Origin: Zelopaecilomyces penicillatus
Lineage: Eukaryota > Ascomycota > Sordariomycetes > Hypocreales > Pseudodiploosporaceae
Assembly (NCBI GenBank): GCA_005765155.1
Contig: VCCP01000003.1
Coordinates: 3,844,001 to 3,908,000 of the forward strand
Direction: 5' to 3'
DNA: 64,000 nt
Below are positions 24,550-36,978 of this stretch, one piece after another. Both the position numbers and the translations under genes were made by a program. Every line of letters starts with the position of its first letter. The first letter of the stretch is position 1. Under the pieces are notes generated by a model, which searched no databases, had not been told where the DNA came from, and saw only the letters and a list, made by a program, of their open reading frames with translations.

Positions 24550-25772
24550 GAAAATAGTGATATTATAGCTATTAATAATACTATTGATAATACTACTGAT
24601 TCTGATGATTCTGATAATTTCGAAACTATAATAATTGATGAAAATGTGCTTGCTAAGTGCTATACTAAGCTTTATATATGCCTTAATCAGTAGGCTAAGA
24701 AGGCAAGCATAATCTATAAAGAGTATATCTAAGCCTGGGCTTTATTTATCTATGCAAAGCTGCTAAAAGAGAAGATCACCCAACTTCTCAACCTTATAGT
24801 GAATCAGATTCACTATACAATTATATATCCTTTCCCTCTAGCTTATAGGTATTTAGGGCATCCGCTAATTATCCCTAAGAGCCTTATCACTATAATAAAA
24901 GAGATAATTCAAACCCCTTATATTATAAAGCAATTTCTAATATCTCTAGAGCTTTATAATACTATTCTAGCTTTATAGCTATTCTCTAAGAAGGTAATTA
25001 TAATCTTGCTTAAGACTATAAGTGTATAATATTAATAATAGCCTCTTTGTATTATTCTTAGCCCTAAGGTTAAGGCTAAGTGCCTTATCTTTATATAGTA
25101 TTAGTAGTACCTATCCCTTGCTGAATAGGAGTAGTGGATTTAGATCGATAAGACTTAGATTAATGGAATCCAGCTAGATTAGTGCTTTATTATAGTTTTT
25201 GAAGGTATTATATAAGACTTTATTTTCTATCCTTATTTATATACTAATTTTAAGTTATTTTAGATAAAGATATTAATAAATTCTCAAAGCCTTAAATAAA
25301 AGTATATAATTGGATGTTTTAGGCCTGCTTTATAGGCAAGGTGAAGGGTATATCTCTTATCTGGGATAAGAAATAGAGGATTATAATTATTAAGTCTTAT
25401 TATATATATATTTTATTATAATTACTAGACTTTTGGATTTAGGATATAACCTATATCCTTTAATAAGATAATACACCTTTATATATAGCCAAAAAGACCA
25501 AAAATATTATATAGATAATATTTAATAGTGCTGAGTGGGTTGAGTGGCCTATACATAGCGTAGATCTTAACCTAATTGAGCATATATGGATCTGGATAAA
25601 GTATTAGATTAGTAAGAACTATGAAAATCGCCCTATAGGCAAGATACTGTATGAGGCTGTTATGAAGGCTTGGAATGCTATTCCTGATGATTATCTGTTG
25701 TTGTTGGTGCATTCAATGCCCCACAGGTTGGCTGCTGTTATTGCAGCACAAGGCGGCCACACCAGCTATTAA
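24550..25772 (+). pseudogene. RIP-inactivated Tc1/mariner-type transposase
   Basis: Recognisable transposase pieces are read on the plus strand through many stops. Near 25461 two consecutive TAA codons stand where the family has Gln-Gln, directly followed by DNTPLYIAKKTK (family QQDNAPxHxAK), i.e. CAA changed to TAA by C-to-T mutation. Downstream are WP...SVDLNLIEHIW (family SPDLNPIEHxW) with the third catalytic residue Glu at 25578-25580, and an intact tail SMPHRLAAVIAAQGGHTSY ending at TAA 25770-25772. The N-terminal limit is uncertain; an acidic segment starts near 24560. Spacing from the second Asp to the Glu is 36 residues, more than the 34 of classic Tc1. Confidence 0.75.
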
Positions 25773-25894
25773 AAGCATCTAAAAGATACATAAATTAACC
25801 ACTGTTTTATATTAAAATTGGAAGTCCCTGCGAGGTAGCGCCGATCCCTGTCTGGCGTATTTGCTGCTCTCCGATTGGATGCTAATTTAGGATG

Positions 25895-25932
25895 AAGTAT
25901 ACGCTAGTTAATCATTCAGGGGGTAGATTGTA
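25895..25932 (-). repeat. right terminal inverted repeat of the Tc1/mariner element
   Basis: Mirror of the left repeat, followed by the TA target-site copy at 25933-25934. Confidence 0.88.
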
Positions 25933-25934
25933 TA

Positions 25935-28900
25935 TGTAATTATTCGTCCATTGGATGATGATAGGGCCGGCACGGCAGGCTCACCGTACTTGCTTCAACC
26001 AACCAACTGCCGCGGTTTGGCTGAAGCTCCATGATCAGCAAAGTTTCGAGTAATATAGCATACGGAGGCATAGCTGATATGTTTAGTTATATTACTTTCT
26101 GCTTGATATTTAGGTGTGGTATGGCGACTTGATGAGCTTGCTGTCATTCCTGGCGAGGCCACTCTTATTTTGAAGGAGCAGGTGATTTAACAACCAATTA
26201 GCCGATTAAGCGGGCATAAACAGGTCTGTCAACTTCATGTTCATATGCAATCTACCGCATAGCCTAAGCCATAGAGTCCTGGTTTTGAAGCAAAATTTTC
26301 CCAACATGATGGTGTGGCGCCGTCAACTCAGGCTGAGCAAGGGCGACGGTGTAGTTATCGTACAGCAACTGGTTGGGGATGACCTCTGTTGCGGCTGGGT
26401 TGCCGCGGGCGTTGGTTGAGGTGAGAAAAGCTTTTTCAATGCTTAGGTCACCCTGCCGCCAGAGCCTAGCCAATGTGACCGATCCGCCCCTAAAAAGCAC
26501 CCACAACACTGCCTCTGTTCATCTAGTGACGTCCAGTCAAACCATCGCCTGCAGGTCATGGCGTCAATAATGATAAGTTAGTCACTTGTCAGATTTGTTG
26601 CGTTCTGGTTTGGCTGTCAATGAGTTCGTGGATAGCTCTCTGATTCTGAGGCATCGAATCTTTACATGCTAACGGAAACTCGGCACCGGGCTTCGATGCC
26701 GTTAGTCGGCATCAGCTAGCTGCTAACAGGACGAGGGGCCAAGTTGAATAGGCACAGGATTATTTGACTTGTCGAATGATTAGCAGCAACGAACGGCATC
26801 CACGTTCAGAAAAGGCCCCTCACTGTGTACTTAATTGCGCAGTGGTTGACAGTAAAACGGGCGGGGGCGGTAGGCTGTTGAGACCAGTGCGCCCAATTAC
26901 TGTCGACAATTCGCCAATAAGGACGCAGGCACTCCAATTTCTTCACTGACTCGAATCATTTCCATCTTGAAAGTCTCGGCCTTCTTATTCCATATCCGTA
27001 GATTAGGGCAACATCTTGTGCAATAATTGTACTCATGCTTCCGCATGCCTTGGCATGTTACGGTATGTACTGGCACAGCGTCGTCCTCAGCTTGTGCCAC
27101 GCCGACGCCTCTAGGGAAGATTGAGGTTGGCCGATCAAGGAAACCACCATTGGATTGGTTCCAGCAAGCAGCCACCCGTCTCCAGCCAGCATCAAAACCC
27201 CCAAGAAGCTAGCAGCCGCAAGGAGCGGCGTTGTCTGCTTGGAAAGGTGCGGGCATAGCTGTGCAAGGGGTGCATTCCACGATTTCGCTGCATGCGGGTT
27301 GCCATAAATGTGAAAATGCTCATCGGCGCATCTGTCGCGAGAAATGAGAGACTCAGAGCCGCGGAGCCGCGGAGCGCAGCATGCAGCGGCCAGAGCACAC
27401 AAGCGTTTGGATACGAGCCGGCCTGCCCTGTAATCTTTTACAGGCAGGTTGGGACCGCCAAAGCCATGACGTGCTGTCACAAAGTGAACATGAAGTTGCT
27501 GGGTCACGTCACACTAAACACACACAACACACCACCCTCCATCCCCAAAGAGTGGTGGCGGTCACAAGCTCCAAACCGTGGTCCTGGCTGAATTGCTTCA
27601 ATTGATCTGGAGGTCGAAGAAAAAGAAAATAATGTCAACATTTCCCGCCCCATGTGGCCTTCTTGAGAGAACGACACAGGTTAAAACTCACAAAGTTAGG
27701 CCGCAGCCCTGGCTCGCGGGCCAGCACTCCCATAAGTTACATTGTGCGAACGTAAAACAACCAGGTCCAACTCCATGGAAAGTCGCCGCCTGCAGATCAT
27801 GCCCAGTAGGCATACCATGATTAGTACGGCTGTGGACGGCACACAAGCGTCTCGCCAAAGCACAGTTGCCAAGGTCCGCAACCAGGGCCGGTTCAGCTTG
27901 GCCTTGTGGCTTCTAGAAGGGGACTGAACCCTTCCTGCAAACTGGTGGTGTGGGCGTGTGGGAGCGCGGAGTGTGAGACATGACCAGGGGATTGTTGGAA
28001 AATGGGGTACCACCCACCATCCCGGGATTTGCGGCGTCAAACCGGGCGACGGCGATGGTGCAGACGAGGCGTATTGGTGGTTGTTTGTTTCTTCGCCTTG
28101 CAGGCGTTGACTGCTCACGTTATGCCTGCCCTGGATCTCATGCGCTTCTCAGATTCTGTGGTATTTGCTTGTTGGTGGCTGCTTCTTGTCGTGGACGATG
28201 TGCGGTGCTGGACTGCTTTCGCCATGGTTAGGTACGTTGGTTAAGATTGGTTGGTAAGGCAGGTGCTGAGGCAGGTACTGAGGCACCTGCTCGAGTGCTG
28301 AGTGGGTAGGTAGGCTGGCCAGCAAGCATTTTTCCCACAACGCAGCTTCCCATCTTGTCGTTCCCAAAGAGGCGGAAGCCGCCGCTTACTCGCACAGCTT
28401 TAGTCCTACCTAGGTAATACTTCATCGTGGGTAGGTACCTGTTCACTTGTATTCTGGCACCTTGCACGGATTGTTAGAGAGATAATAGTAAATCCTAGTC
28501 TCGTTGCATGCCACTGCCTTCTCAAGTATGCCTACTTCAGTAGAAAATCATACCTACTAGTAGTACTTTACCTTTCCTGAGCACTTCTAGGTTCCAGTAC
28601 TGCTTGCATAGGTACCTAGCTTAGAACCCAGTACTTGCTTGATAGAAGTTTCCCATGGGGTATATTTGGCCAGGTCGTACAGAGTAGTACGTAGTACTTA
28701 GTAGGTTTTACTTACGATGAATGTGATACCTGCCTGCTTGCTCTAGGTAGTTGCTTCCCACGACACCATCTCACAATGTTAGGCAGTTGCACCCACCAAA
28801 GGCCGACGCCAACAGTCAGGGGTTACTCGAACGGTGACTCGTACGGGTCGCTCGTGCTCTCGTGGGTTGAATACATCCATGCAAATCTACGATCAATCAC

Positions 28901-30448
28901 CTGTGCATGCTGCTTGGGAGCCTGGTAATATCCACTCAGCAAATAGACAAGCTACAAAGTCAACCCTGCAAGTATCCCCTGCCACGCTGCGCGCAGATAT
29001 CAAGGTAGGCCAGCGGTATCGATACATAAATGCTGTTGCAGCTAACGCTAATGGATCATCTCCACGGCGTCGATTACCAAGAATGCTACCACTCAAGTAC
29101 CAGGAGACAGAAGTGGGAGGGTTAGCAACCTGTTAGCCACCCCATGCCGCGCAAGACGTGGCCCAACCAACATCGCTCCACACGCATCCATTTGCCAGCC
29201 TTGGGATACGGACGTGGTTCCGTGGTCTGGAGGGACTGTCCGACTCCAACCACATTCTCTTTGTACAGGCACACACGTACTGTACACACGCACACACGCA
29301 CACACGCCACCGATCTGGCACCCATTTGCCTCTGTCCTCTCCCTGGCTCGGGGGCCGTGGCCAACCAGAATGGCCTTAACCGCACTCTCACCCACGGGCG
29401 CACGCCGAGTCTTACATGTGCCCTGTGCTAGACGGTTGGCTCCATTTACTGAAAGCGCGAACGAGGGGGGCAAACGGGGCAAAGCAAAAATATAGGGGCC
29501 AGAAGAGGGGCTATGATCTGTGGATGGGGCCAGTGGCTCCTGTCATTCAGACACATAAAACCCGAGCATGCTAGGTAAACAAACGGCCATGGACAAAATC
29601 CCTCCATGGTTGATTGCTCGTACACGGTACAAGATTCCAAAAGCCAAGGCAAGGCGGGCCGTTGAACCCTGCCCCAACATTGGATGGGCAGCCCCCAGGC
29701 GCCACTGTGAGTGGTAATTCCGTATCACAACATACGAGTAAGGCGAAGAGGGGAGTGGGAAAACGACAGGCCAGTCAAGACTTGACAAAGCTCCAGCAGT
29801 CACTGCAACGGGTTTAGAGAGGTAGAGGTGAGGTGGGGGTAAGGACCAGCAGACAGTCGCGGCGGACGACCCGAAAGGTACGGATCGCATATCGGAGGGC
29901 GTCGCTCCATTGCTCTTCCTTCAGCCCTATGCCAGGTATGTGGGTATATAAGACTATAGCTAGACGCCAGATGCAGGATATTACAATACATACGTACAAG
30001 TACGTATGAAGTATTGATCCTGCATTTATGCTTGCTGAGCCCAGGTCTGAAAAAAAGAGACAACACCTTGGACGACCCCCTTCGTTGGATATCACACACC
30101 TACGCTTGCTTGACACCACCCGATACAGTTCTAATTACCCACCACTCCATCTATTGAAGAAATCACGCCCTTTTGCATTTTGACGATTCCTCTATTGCCT
30201 GCCGCCGCCAGTATTCTTATTTCCCGAGGCCCGACGCTGATTCGATTCCCGGCTCCGCCTTTTGTCGCTGCCGAGCAACACTGTTCCGGGTCCGGAGAGG
30301 ATTTTGAATATTGGGTTGCTTACTTCGGCGCCGTTACATATATTTTGCTCTCTCTTCTTTTCGCCCCCAGTCCGTCGCCGACCTGCATTTGCAACTGTAC
30401 ACGTACATTTGGCTCAGACACTCCAACAAACTCTTCCAGTCATCCATC
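25935..30448. other. gene-poor region right of the transposon
   Basis: No supportable gene. Many GGTAGGTA/CCTACCTA-type short direct and inverted motifs occur at 28230-28740, and a CACACACG run near 29280-29310. Open frames of 80-150 codons on the minus strand (for example 27058-27507) show no domain or start context. From about 30180 the sequence becomes pyrimidine-rich, possibly the leader of the small candidate gene that follows. Confidence 0.4.
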
Positions 30449-30700
30449 ATGAGAGGCCCCTCACAGAGATACCTGCACCGCGCAATGGTACTGTCCCCGC
30501 TACCCTCAACCAAGTCACCGGATGACAAATTTTATGAAAGTGACGACCTTCCCTGCTCTAGTGTTTCTGGCATACTATCCTACTCGAATAAGAAGTGTGC
30601 ACATGCTCTGACGCACGAGTGTCCATTCCTGGCGGACTCCAATGCTGGTCTCTGCACATCTTGCACTGTTGCTGCGGCCAATGGCCAGCCTTGTGTATAG
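30449..30700 (+). CDS. possible small Cys-rich protein, 83 aa, unknown function
   Basis: An ATG at 30449 follows a long pyrimidine-rich leader and opens an 83-residue frame (MRGPSQRYLHRAMVLSP...) that ends GLCTSC...GQPCV. Six cysteines lie in the last about 40 residues, including a CxxC. There is no signal peptide or membrane segment. The frame is open for 46 more codons upstream, which slightly weakens the start choice. No family recognised; this could be spurious. Confidence 0.3.
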   Translation: MRGPSQRYLHRAMVLSPLPSTKSPDDKFYESDDLPCSSVSGILSYSNKKCAHALTHECPFLADSNAGLCTSCTVAAANGQPCV

Positions 30701-33493
30701 ACGTCGCCATCCATCCATCTTTCAATACTCCCAGCTTTGTTCCAGCGCCAAGCACTACCGCCGCCGTTTCTCTCCTACCACTGGTCTCACTGGAAGATCG
30801 GCATGGGGCTTTCAGCAGTTTATAATACTCTATAATATATGCCTCCCAAGAGGCATGTGGCGTTGTGTCAGCTTGAACATACATAAACATCGAGCTTCGA
30901 ATGCCTGGTGCGCCTTTTGACAGGACCATCAAGACTAAATTCAAGCTGTCGATTTGCAAAGATGTTCAAGGTCAAAGAACCAGCTTCTGCAACATTATAC
31001 GATACTGGACACGAATGCATAGAATCAAGTATAATCGGATAAGACACGTTCGATCGGGCAGCCGCGATTGCCAGGTTTCCTGTTTCACTACACGTATCAT
31101 CACTGCAATAAGCGCACAGCATGCATACAGTCGTCGCCACTATGATGAGATACGACGAGAATTGGACAATCCATATTTTGTGTTTAACAGCAGGTAGCCG
31201 TGTCTGTACTACTACAGAGGGAGAAACAGTTTCTTATTTTTGGCACTTCCAAGGCATTTTATTGTCACTTGGCGGTTTATCGCCCTCTTCTTATTTTATT
31301 ATTATTGTTGTTGTTATAGTTGTTCTTCTTCTTTACCTCTGCCTCTGCTTGTTTCCTCTTCACATACATATGATATCTTTAATGTCATAGCCCTAACGAT
31401 ACATACGATTGATTTATAGCTTTAGCGATGGCAAGGTGGAATGGCGTTACACGGTGGTATTCTCAACAATCTGTAATGATAGACGGAGCACATGCATACG
31501 CAGCCTGTTAGATTCTGAGAGAGATGGGAATCAGGGAGGAAGCAAGCCCGCAAAAGCAAGGATGGTTTATGGTACATAATGTTCTTCTAAGCTTTCAAAA
31601 AGTCTATCATCCGTAGACTTGGGTTTAATTATGCAGTGTTTCCACTTCTACCACTACTACCACTCTACTCCTTCCTCACTGTTATCCTCCACCAGTGCCA
31701 GTTACCCCCAGCGGCGATTAAAAGACCTATCCCACTTGCATAAATATATTACCGGTGTGTGACTTTGTTTCTTATCATTAATTTTACCTCGGACGCTTTA
31801 CTTAGTTGCACCTCGGCTGAGGCCAGTGAGACTTTGGTTTGCGCCACAGCCTACAACAGCTGACACTAGGAACTCTCTGTGGCCAAGACGATACTCTAAT
31901 GTATGGGAAACCTGGTCCCAGGTTCCTCTTGCGTGCATGTATGCAAGAGTACATTCAAGAAAATGGGTCGACTTTGGAGACTTACAATTCCGGAAGGATT
32001 TGGCGAGAGATTCAGTACCTGAGTCGTGTTTAGGGTGGATGGATCGATTGTCTGAGTAGTGTAACACAGAATATCTGTAGGGAGGAGGGGCCCGACGGCT
32101 AAATATGGCATATATCACTCCGTTTTCGCGCACGAGTAGATCTACCTACGTAATAGCTATAGGCAGACAGGGAAATTTGCAGAAAAGACCAAGCACTGCG
32201 TAAGCCCATCAGGGATAAGGGATAGGCTACATAGCAGAGTTTCTGTACAGGCCATCGGAATACCGTGGGTATAGCAGCCAGCGAGGCAAGTGGGGGGGGA
32301 GTGAACGGTTGTCCCGTGCACAGCATGCCGATCTCCTCGGTTGCCCTATTTATTCTGGGGGTTTTCGTTTCAACTTGGCGAACCCGTCGTGGCTTGCTGG
32401 GTTGATCTTCAGCCCGGCGGCGAATGCGGCTGACTTGGACTAGGAAGGCGGTTAAGAGAGAGAGAGGGAAAGCTGGAGCATAGGGCGGAGAATGAGAAGG
32501 CGGGGTTTTGGGAGGTCAGGCAGTGTGTTTTCCGGGGTTTATACTTTTTGGGGGAGACATCTAATATTAGCGGCGGAAACAAGACGGAGCTTGGTCGGGA
32601 AGATATATCGTCGATGAAGGCTTTCACGAATAGGAAAGCCCACGTGCTGGGGCTGGGCGTGAGAGCTGAAGATGACCCCCATTGCCATAATAAGGTCACA
32701 CACACACACAGAGATATGGCTATTTGAAATGCGACGAGCCGTGAGGGGTTAGCTCTCACACATTGGAGGCGCACGTGCGGATGACGACACAATTACATGG
32801 GGAAACATTAGGGGAAACATTAGCCGAAACGGCTGAGTTGAGAGAAGAATCAAAATCATCTAATTGGTTTCCATCCATATTTGCTCGTCTCTTTCCTATA
32901 TCCCATTCATATCCAATCATAAAAAAAGAAGCCCAATCACACGGCCAACAAACTTGTGTGTCCCCCTGTTGGGAAAACATTAGTTTTGCCGCGGCGATAT
33001 GAAGACAACTTGGGTTTAAAAAAAAAAACGCCCATTCCTACGCCGTAAAATTTTCGGTAGTGGGTATTTCGATTTGAGGGGGCCAAAAGCAGAACCAGAA
33101 CATGATGAAATGCTCCCGCGTTTTGAAGTACCTGAGAAATCAAAGTAGAACCCCGAATATCTGGAGGAATCAGGGGTCAAGAAGAAGAAGAAGAGAAAAA
33201 CACCGTTTATCTCCTGCCAGTCCAGTTCCCAAATGGTATCTAACGTGATCCGCCCAGTGCGAGCGGATGCTGAAAAGTAAAAATAAAAAAAAAGGTAAAA
33301 AGTCTCCAAACAGCCATCCCCAGAGAATAAGGGAGAAAGGGTTGAAATCTTTCCCGAAGAAGAAGATAAATAAGAATCATAGTTCAGAAGAGAAAGAAGT
33401 CGCGAGGATTTAAAGAGTCCTCACGAGTTCAGCCGGTGAAGGGGGGGTGGAAGAGAAGGAATCTCAAAAGCCCCCCCAATTCCCAACCAACAC
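30701..33493. other. gene-poor region before the GPI-protein gene
   Basis: No supportable gene. Contains ATT/GTT-rich low-complexity sequence at 31290-31330, a short CA repeat at 32697-32710, a doubled GGGGAAACATTA unit at about 32799-32822 and several A- or purine-rich runs (33015-33030, 33180-33200, 33285-33300). The right end is presumably the 3' region of the minus-strand gene at 33494. Confidence 0.4.
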
Positions 33494-33898
33494 TTAGTAG
33501 ACCACAGCCATGGCGGCAGCCAGAGCAGCGACAAGGACACCAGCCTGGGCAGAGGCCTTGCCAGCGGCTCCGGTTGGCACGGTGATGGGTCCGGTGGTGG
33601 GAACTGTTCCGGTAGGGTAGGCGATGCCAGTGGGCGTGGTGGAGTTGGTGACGGTCCAGATGGCCGTGGTGGAAGCGGCCTCGCTGGTCCACGAAGAGGT
33701 GGTCACCGGCTCAGGCATAGGCGGGGCGTAGACCGAGGTAGTATGCGCCGGGCAGTTGGGCACGGTAGGGTTGCACTTGGTGATGGTGGACGTGTGCGTC
33801 GTGGTGGAAGTGAGGGTCAAGGTGCTGGTGCTCTCCTCGGTGGCGACGACGGAGGCAGCGGCAGCAGCGACAATGGCAACAATGGTGGAAGAACGCAT
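33494..33898 (-). CDS. GPI-anchored Ser/Thr-rich cell-wall protein
   Basis: Single exon, 134 aa. The N-terminal signal peptide is MRSSTIVAIVAAAAASVVA. The mature part is Thr/Ser-rich (TLTLTSTTTHTSTITKC) with two cysteines close together (TKCNPTVPNCPAHTT) and several potential O-glycosylation sites. The end is a classic GPI signal: small residues (GAAGKASAQAG) followed by a hydrophobic C-terminus VLVAALAAAMAVV. It is expected to be anchored in the plasma membrane or transferred to the wall. The short TTTHTSTITKC...C pattern resembles many small fungal wall proteins of unknown specific role. The ATG at 33896-33898 is the only sensible start. Confidence 0.85.
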   Translation of the reverse strand: MRSSTIVAIVAAAAASVVATEESTSTLTLTSTTTHTSTITKCNPTVPNCPAHTTSVYAPPMPEPVTTSSWTSEAASTTAIWTVTNSTTPTGIAYPTGTVPTTGPITVPTGAAGKASAQAGVLVAALAAAMAVVY

Positions 33899-36800
33899 TT
33901 TGAACGGTTTGGTTTTGTTTTTTTTGCTTGTAAAACGTGATTGAAAACAAGTGTCCGATTGATGATGAGGATTTTTGGAGTCTGGGCGAAAGTAAAGCAG
34001 AAGCCACCAGCGGCGATTGATAAATGCAGATTTGGCGTCTTAAAAAAGTGTGTTGTGAATGGCGGTAGTGTAGCCTTCAGTAAAGCAGAAAAGACCGTCG
34101 TCAAGACAGCAGCAAAAGCGAGATTGCTAAAGAATGAATGAATGTGTATGGGCGTTGGATGAAGGAAGGGAGATCGAAAAGAGAAGAGAAAGACGAGAGG
34201 GAGGGGGGGGATAATAATAACAGGTAGGCTGATTGACTGGCTAGTAGGGTCCAGAGGCCAGCGGCACTGAGGCAGCGGCAAGCAAGGGTTGGGCTGACTC
34301 CCATCCGTTCGAGGGCGAAAAGAAAACTCTGACAGCGCACCACAAGCAGCACCAGCGCATGGCACAACAGGTGGTTCTACAGGCACCACCAGCATGGCCG
34401 GGCCACGTAGCTGGAGGTGTAGGAGTGAGTGAGATGCGAGGCGCCCGACGGCCGCAGCCACAGGCCACTCACCGCAGCAAAGGGCGCTGTCTCTACATGT
34501 AGTTCTCGTGTAGCTTATAGTGCTGGTTCGATGGAGCAGGTACAGCGTTACAGTACGATTGCTTCTCTTTGGAATGCGGTACCTGACAGCAGGATAAACT
34601 CAGTGAAATACCTACAGTCTACACCTAACAAGGTGGCACAGGTAGGGGGGGGCCCGCACACTTTTGGCACTTTTTAGAGTCCCCAGGCACGCGCCTATGA
34701 TTGGGCACAGACAGCGTTCCAACCCGAGGGTCTGCCCGATGGTGGGAACGCGCTGGTACCAGCCTTGTAAAATGCCAGTCCTTGCTGCGTCCTGACTGGC
34801 TGGGGGCCTGGGGCTGGGCTGAGGGTACCTGCAGCGTTCGGTTGGCCGGCTTGGACGGGTGGGAGTTGAAACTTTGGGAAACGGGAACGTTGGGCCAGCG
34901 ACTGGTATGCACTATAATTACCTTACCTGTAGGTATAGTAGTGTGGCGAAGAAGGGCGATGGAGAAAAACTTCTCCCTCCGACTATCTGCACGCATAGCC
35001 TCAAGTACCTCCTAAACAATATTGGGTGGCCGACAGTCCATCTGTCAGAAAGGAACGGAAGAAAAAAAAAACACTCAATTCTTATTCCGCCACCAAAGAT
35101 CCACCCACTTGACTATTAGCAGACAGGCACAAGGAAAACAGAAAGCAAAAAAAAACCCGCACGCAGAAGGAAAAAAGATTTTCTTTGGATTTGATGCGCT
35201 GTAACGTCAATAGCAGCTGAACGACTGGCTGCCAGGTGGCCCACGCACACAAAAAGACTGCATTTGAAAGTTGCTTCTGCTCTGCCGATCGCCACTCAAC
35301 TCTTTTGTTTTTCGTGCTTTTGTCCCGATTCCCGCCTGCCCGCCCACCCACCTGGCCCATTCAAACCACCCAACCACACGACACCACACCATAATACCAT
35401 CCCATGGCAACATACATACAGTAATACTCCGTACATGTGATGAATTAGGTACCAACGATAACATTATAGGTCTCACGAAACAAAGTCGGTCTGGCTCGAG
35501 TCATCTGGCGTGTCTCTGTCGTGGCTTTCTGATGTCTTGTCTCTGCCGTTTGTCTCGCCCTGCGACACCGCCATGGCCATGCGCAGAAACGGGCTCGGAC
35601 AGCAGCAGCACCATCATCACCATCATTATCTGTCATCTCTGGAATGTCATCTCTAGGAATGTCAGAGGCCCTTTCGAACGACCCTCCCCCTCATCTCTGG
35701 TCCTGTCTCCCAAGCGCCAGCCACCATTAGCTTCTGTGTCAAGTAGATTGTACCTGGTTGGAGCAGCGGCCTCGTCTCATGTGACGCCCACTCTACACCA
35801 TTGAATATGCCACGATGATTGCCCGTAAGTGTACTTGTTAGTAAATAGCCGTGCAACTCGACCCCAAGACGGCCCCAAAGAGAGACCAGACCAGGCCATG
35901 CCTCACCAGCATCAAGCACAGCAGCCACTGTGCACTATGGCGGGCGCTTAGGGAAATAAAAGGGGGAGAGGGGGTTCACGAACGAGGTGAAACGATACAG
36001 AGGGGTTTTGGGATCAGAGTTGAAGATTGGAATTCTCTTTGATATGATTTCACATCATTCCATCCAAGCATCCGCCCTTTTTTTGCGCGTGGCATGCAGT
36101 CACACACATGAAGCTTTTGTTTCCGATTCTGTGCAACAACAGCCTATGGGCTACATTTTGTCCTACATGTAGAACGCACTCATCCATCACACAGCAACCG
36201 TCTTTGAGGCCCTTTCCATCCCATCACAATGAGCAAATTGCTCGGTGCTCATGGCCTCGGAGCTTCTTTGTCCAAAATGAGACAAATGCTGTGCGCAGGC
36301 CCTTGGTTCTACGTGCTCTGTCTATTGATTCTTAGGTCCGTGTGCCACAAAGTTGAAGCCACCGTAAAATCCCAAGATAACTACATGGCTGCTTAGTCAT
36401 TGTTGTGCTTGTGGCGTATGTCTCGGCAACTACCCTGGAATATACAACCCATATCAAATTTCTTCCTTTATCTCATGTAAATGGTCTGTATCTATGCACT
36501 GCACTGGTTTATAGCAGTAAAATCTAGATATTCTGCCATATTGCTACATGATTCTGGCCTTGGGTGTTCCTTGGTTCTAAACATGATGATGCTACTCTCA
36601 CAATGCACAGGCCCTCCGAGGTGTGAGTTTGCGACTTTCGCCGGGCGGCAACCTGCGGCTAAAATCTGTGGACCATACCTACTTATCTTTAAGCAACGAC
36701 CTTGAACCTCATATCATCAGTGACATAATTAAAACGTACCAACGACTCTACACCTGGTACTAAAACAACACAATAAACACTCCTTTCTATTATCTCTTAA

Positions 36801-36978
36801 AATCAAGCAATGCGAGGCAGCTTCAAAGGACTTGTCTAAAAAACATCCACCTAATTCAACCTCAACACAGCCAGCGCGTCTTTGATAACCCAAAGCCGCG
36901 AAAAAGAACAGCTAGCAAATTACCCAGAACAAACCCGCCCCCAGAAAGCCAAGTGTCACCCATCCTGATTCTTGCGGG
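33899..36978. other. intergenic region between GPI-protein gene and HTD2-type gene
   Basis: Divergent spacer of about 3 kb. The left end is the T/C-rich leader of the minus-strand GPI-protein gene (T8 near 33920 on the plus strand). Open frames on both strands up to about 200 codons (for example 33817-34461) lack domains. No RNA gene recognised. Confidence 0.4.

Larger units (their letters stand above)
23803..25932 (+). mobile_element. Tc1/mariner-superfamily DNA transposon, RIP-degraded, with intact terminal inverted repeats
   Basis: The element is 2130 bp, bounded by 38-bp inverted repeats at 23803-23840 and 25895-25932 (start TACAATCTACCCCCTGAATG) that differ at one position. TA dinucleotides at 23801-23802 and 25933-25934 fit the TA target duplication of this superfamily. 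Most of the interior is extremely AT-rich (23935-24130 is almost only A and T) and the transposase frame is full of TAA/TAG codons, as expected from C-to-T RIP mutation. The last about 100 bp before the transposase stop and the outer ends are much less mutated. It is a dead copy by its coding region, but its ends look mobilisable in trans. Confidence 0.88.

Noticed and set aside
27058..27507. 149-codon minus-strand frame in the gene-poor region
   Set aside because: No motif or family resemblance, and other frames of similar length overlap it on both strands.
33817..34461. 214-codon minus-strand frame overlapping the GPI-protein gene start
   Set aside because: It overlaps, in another frame, a gene with a clear signal peptide and GPI signal; the rest is leader sequence.
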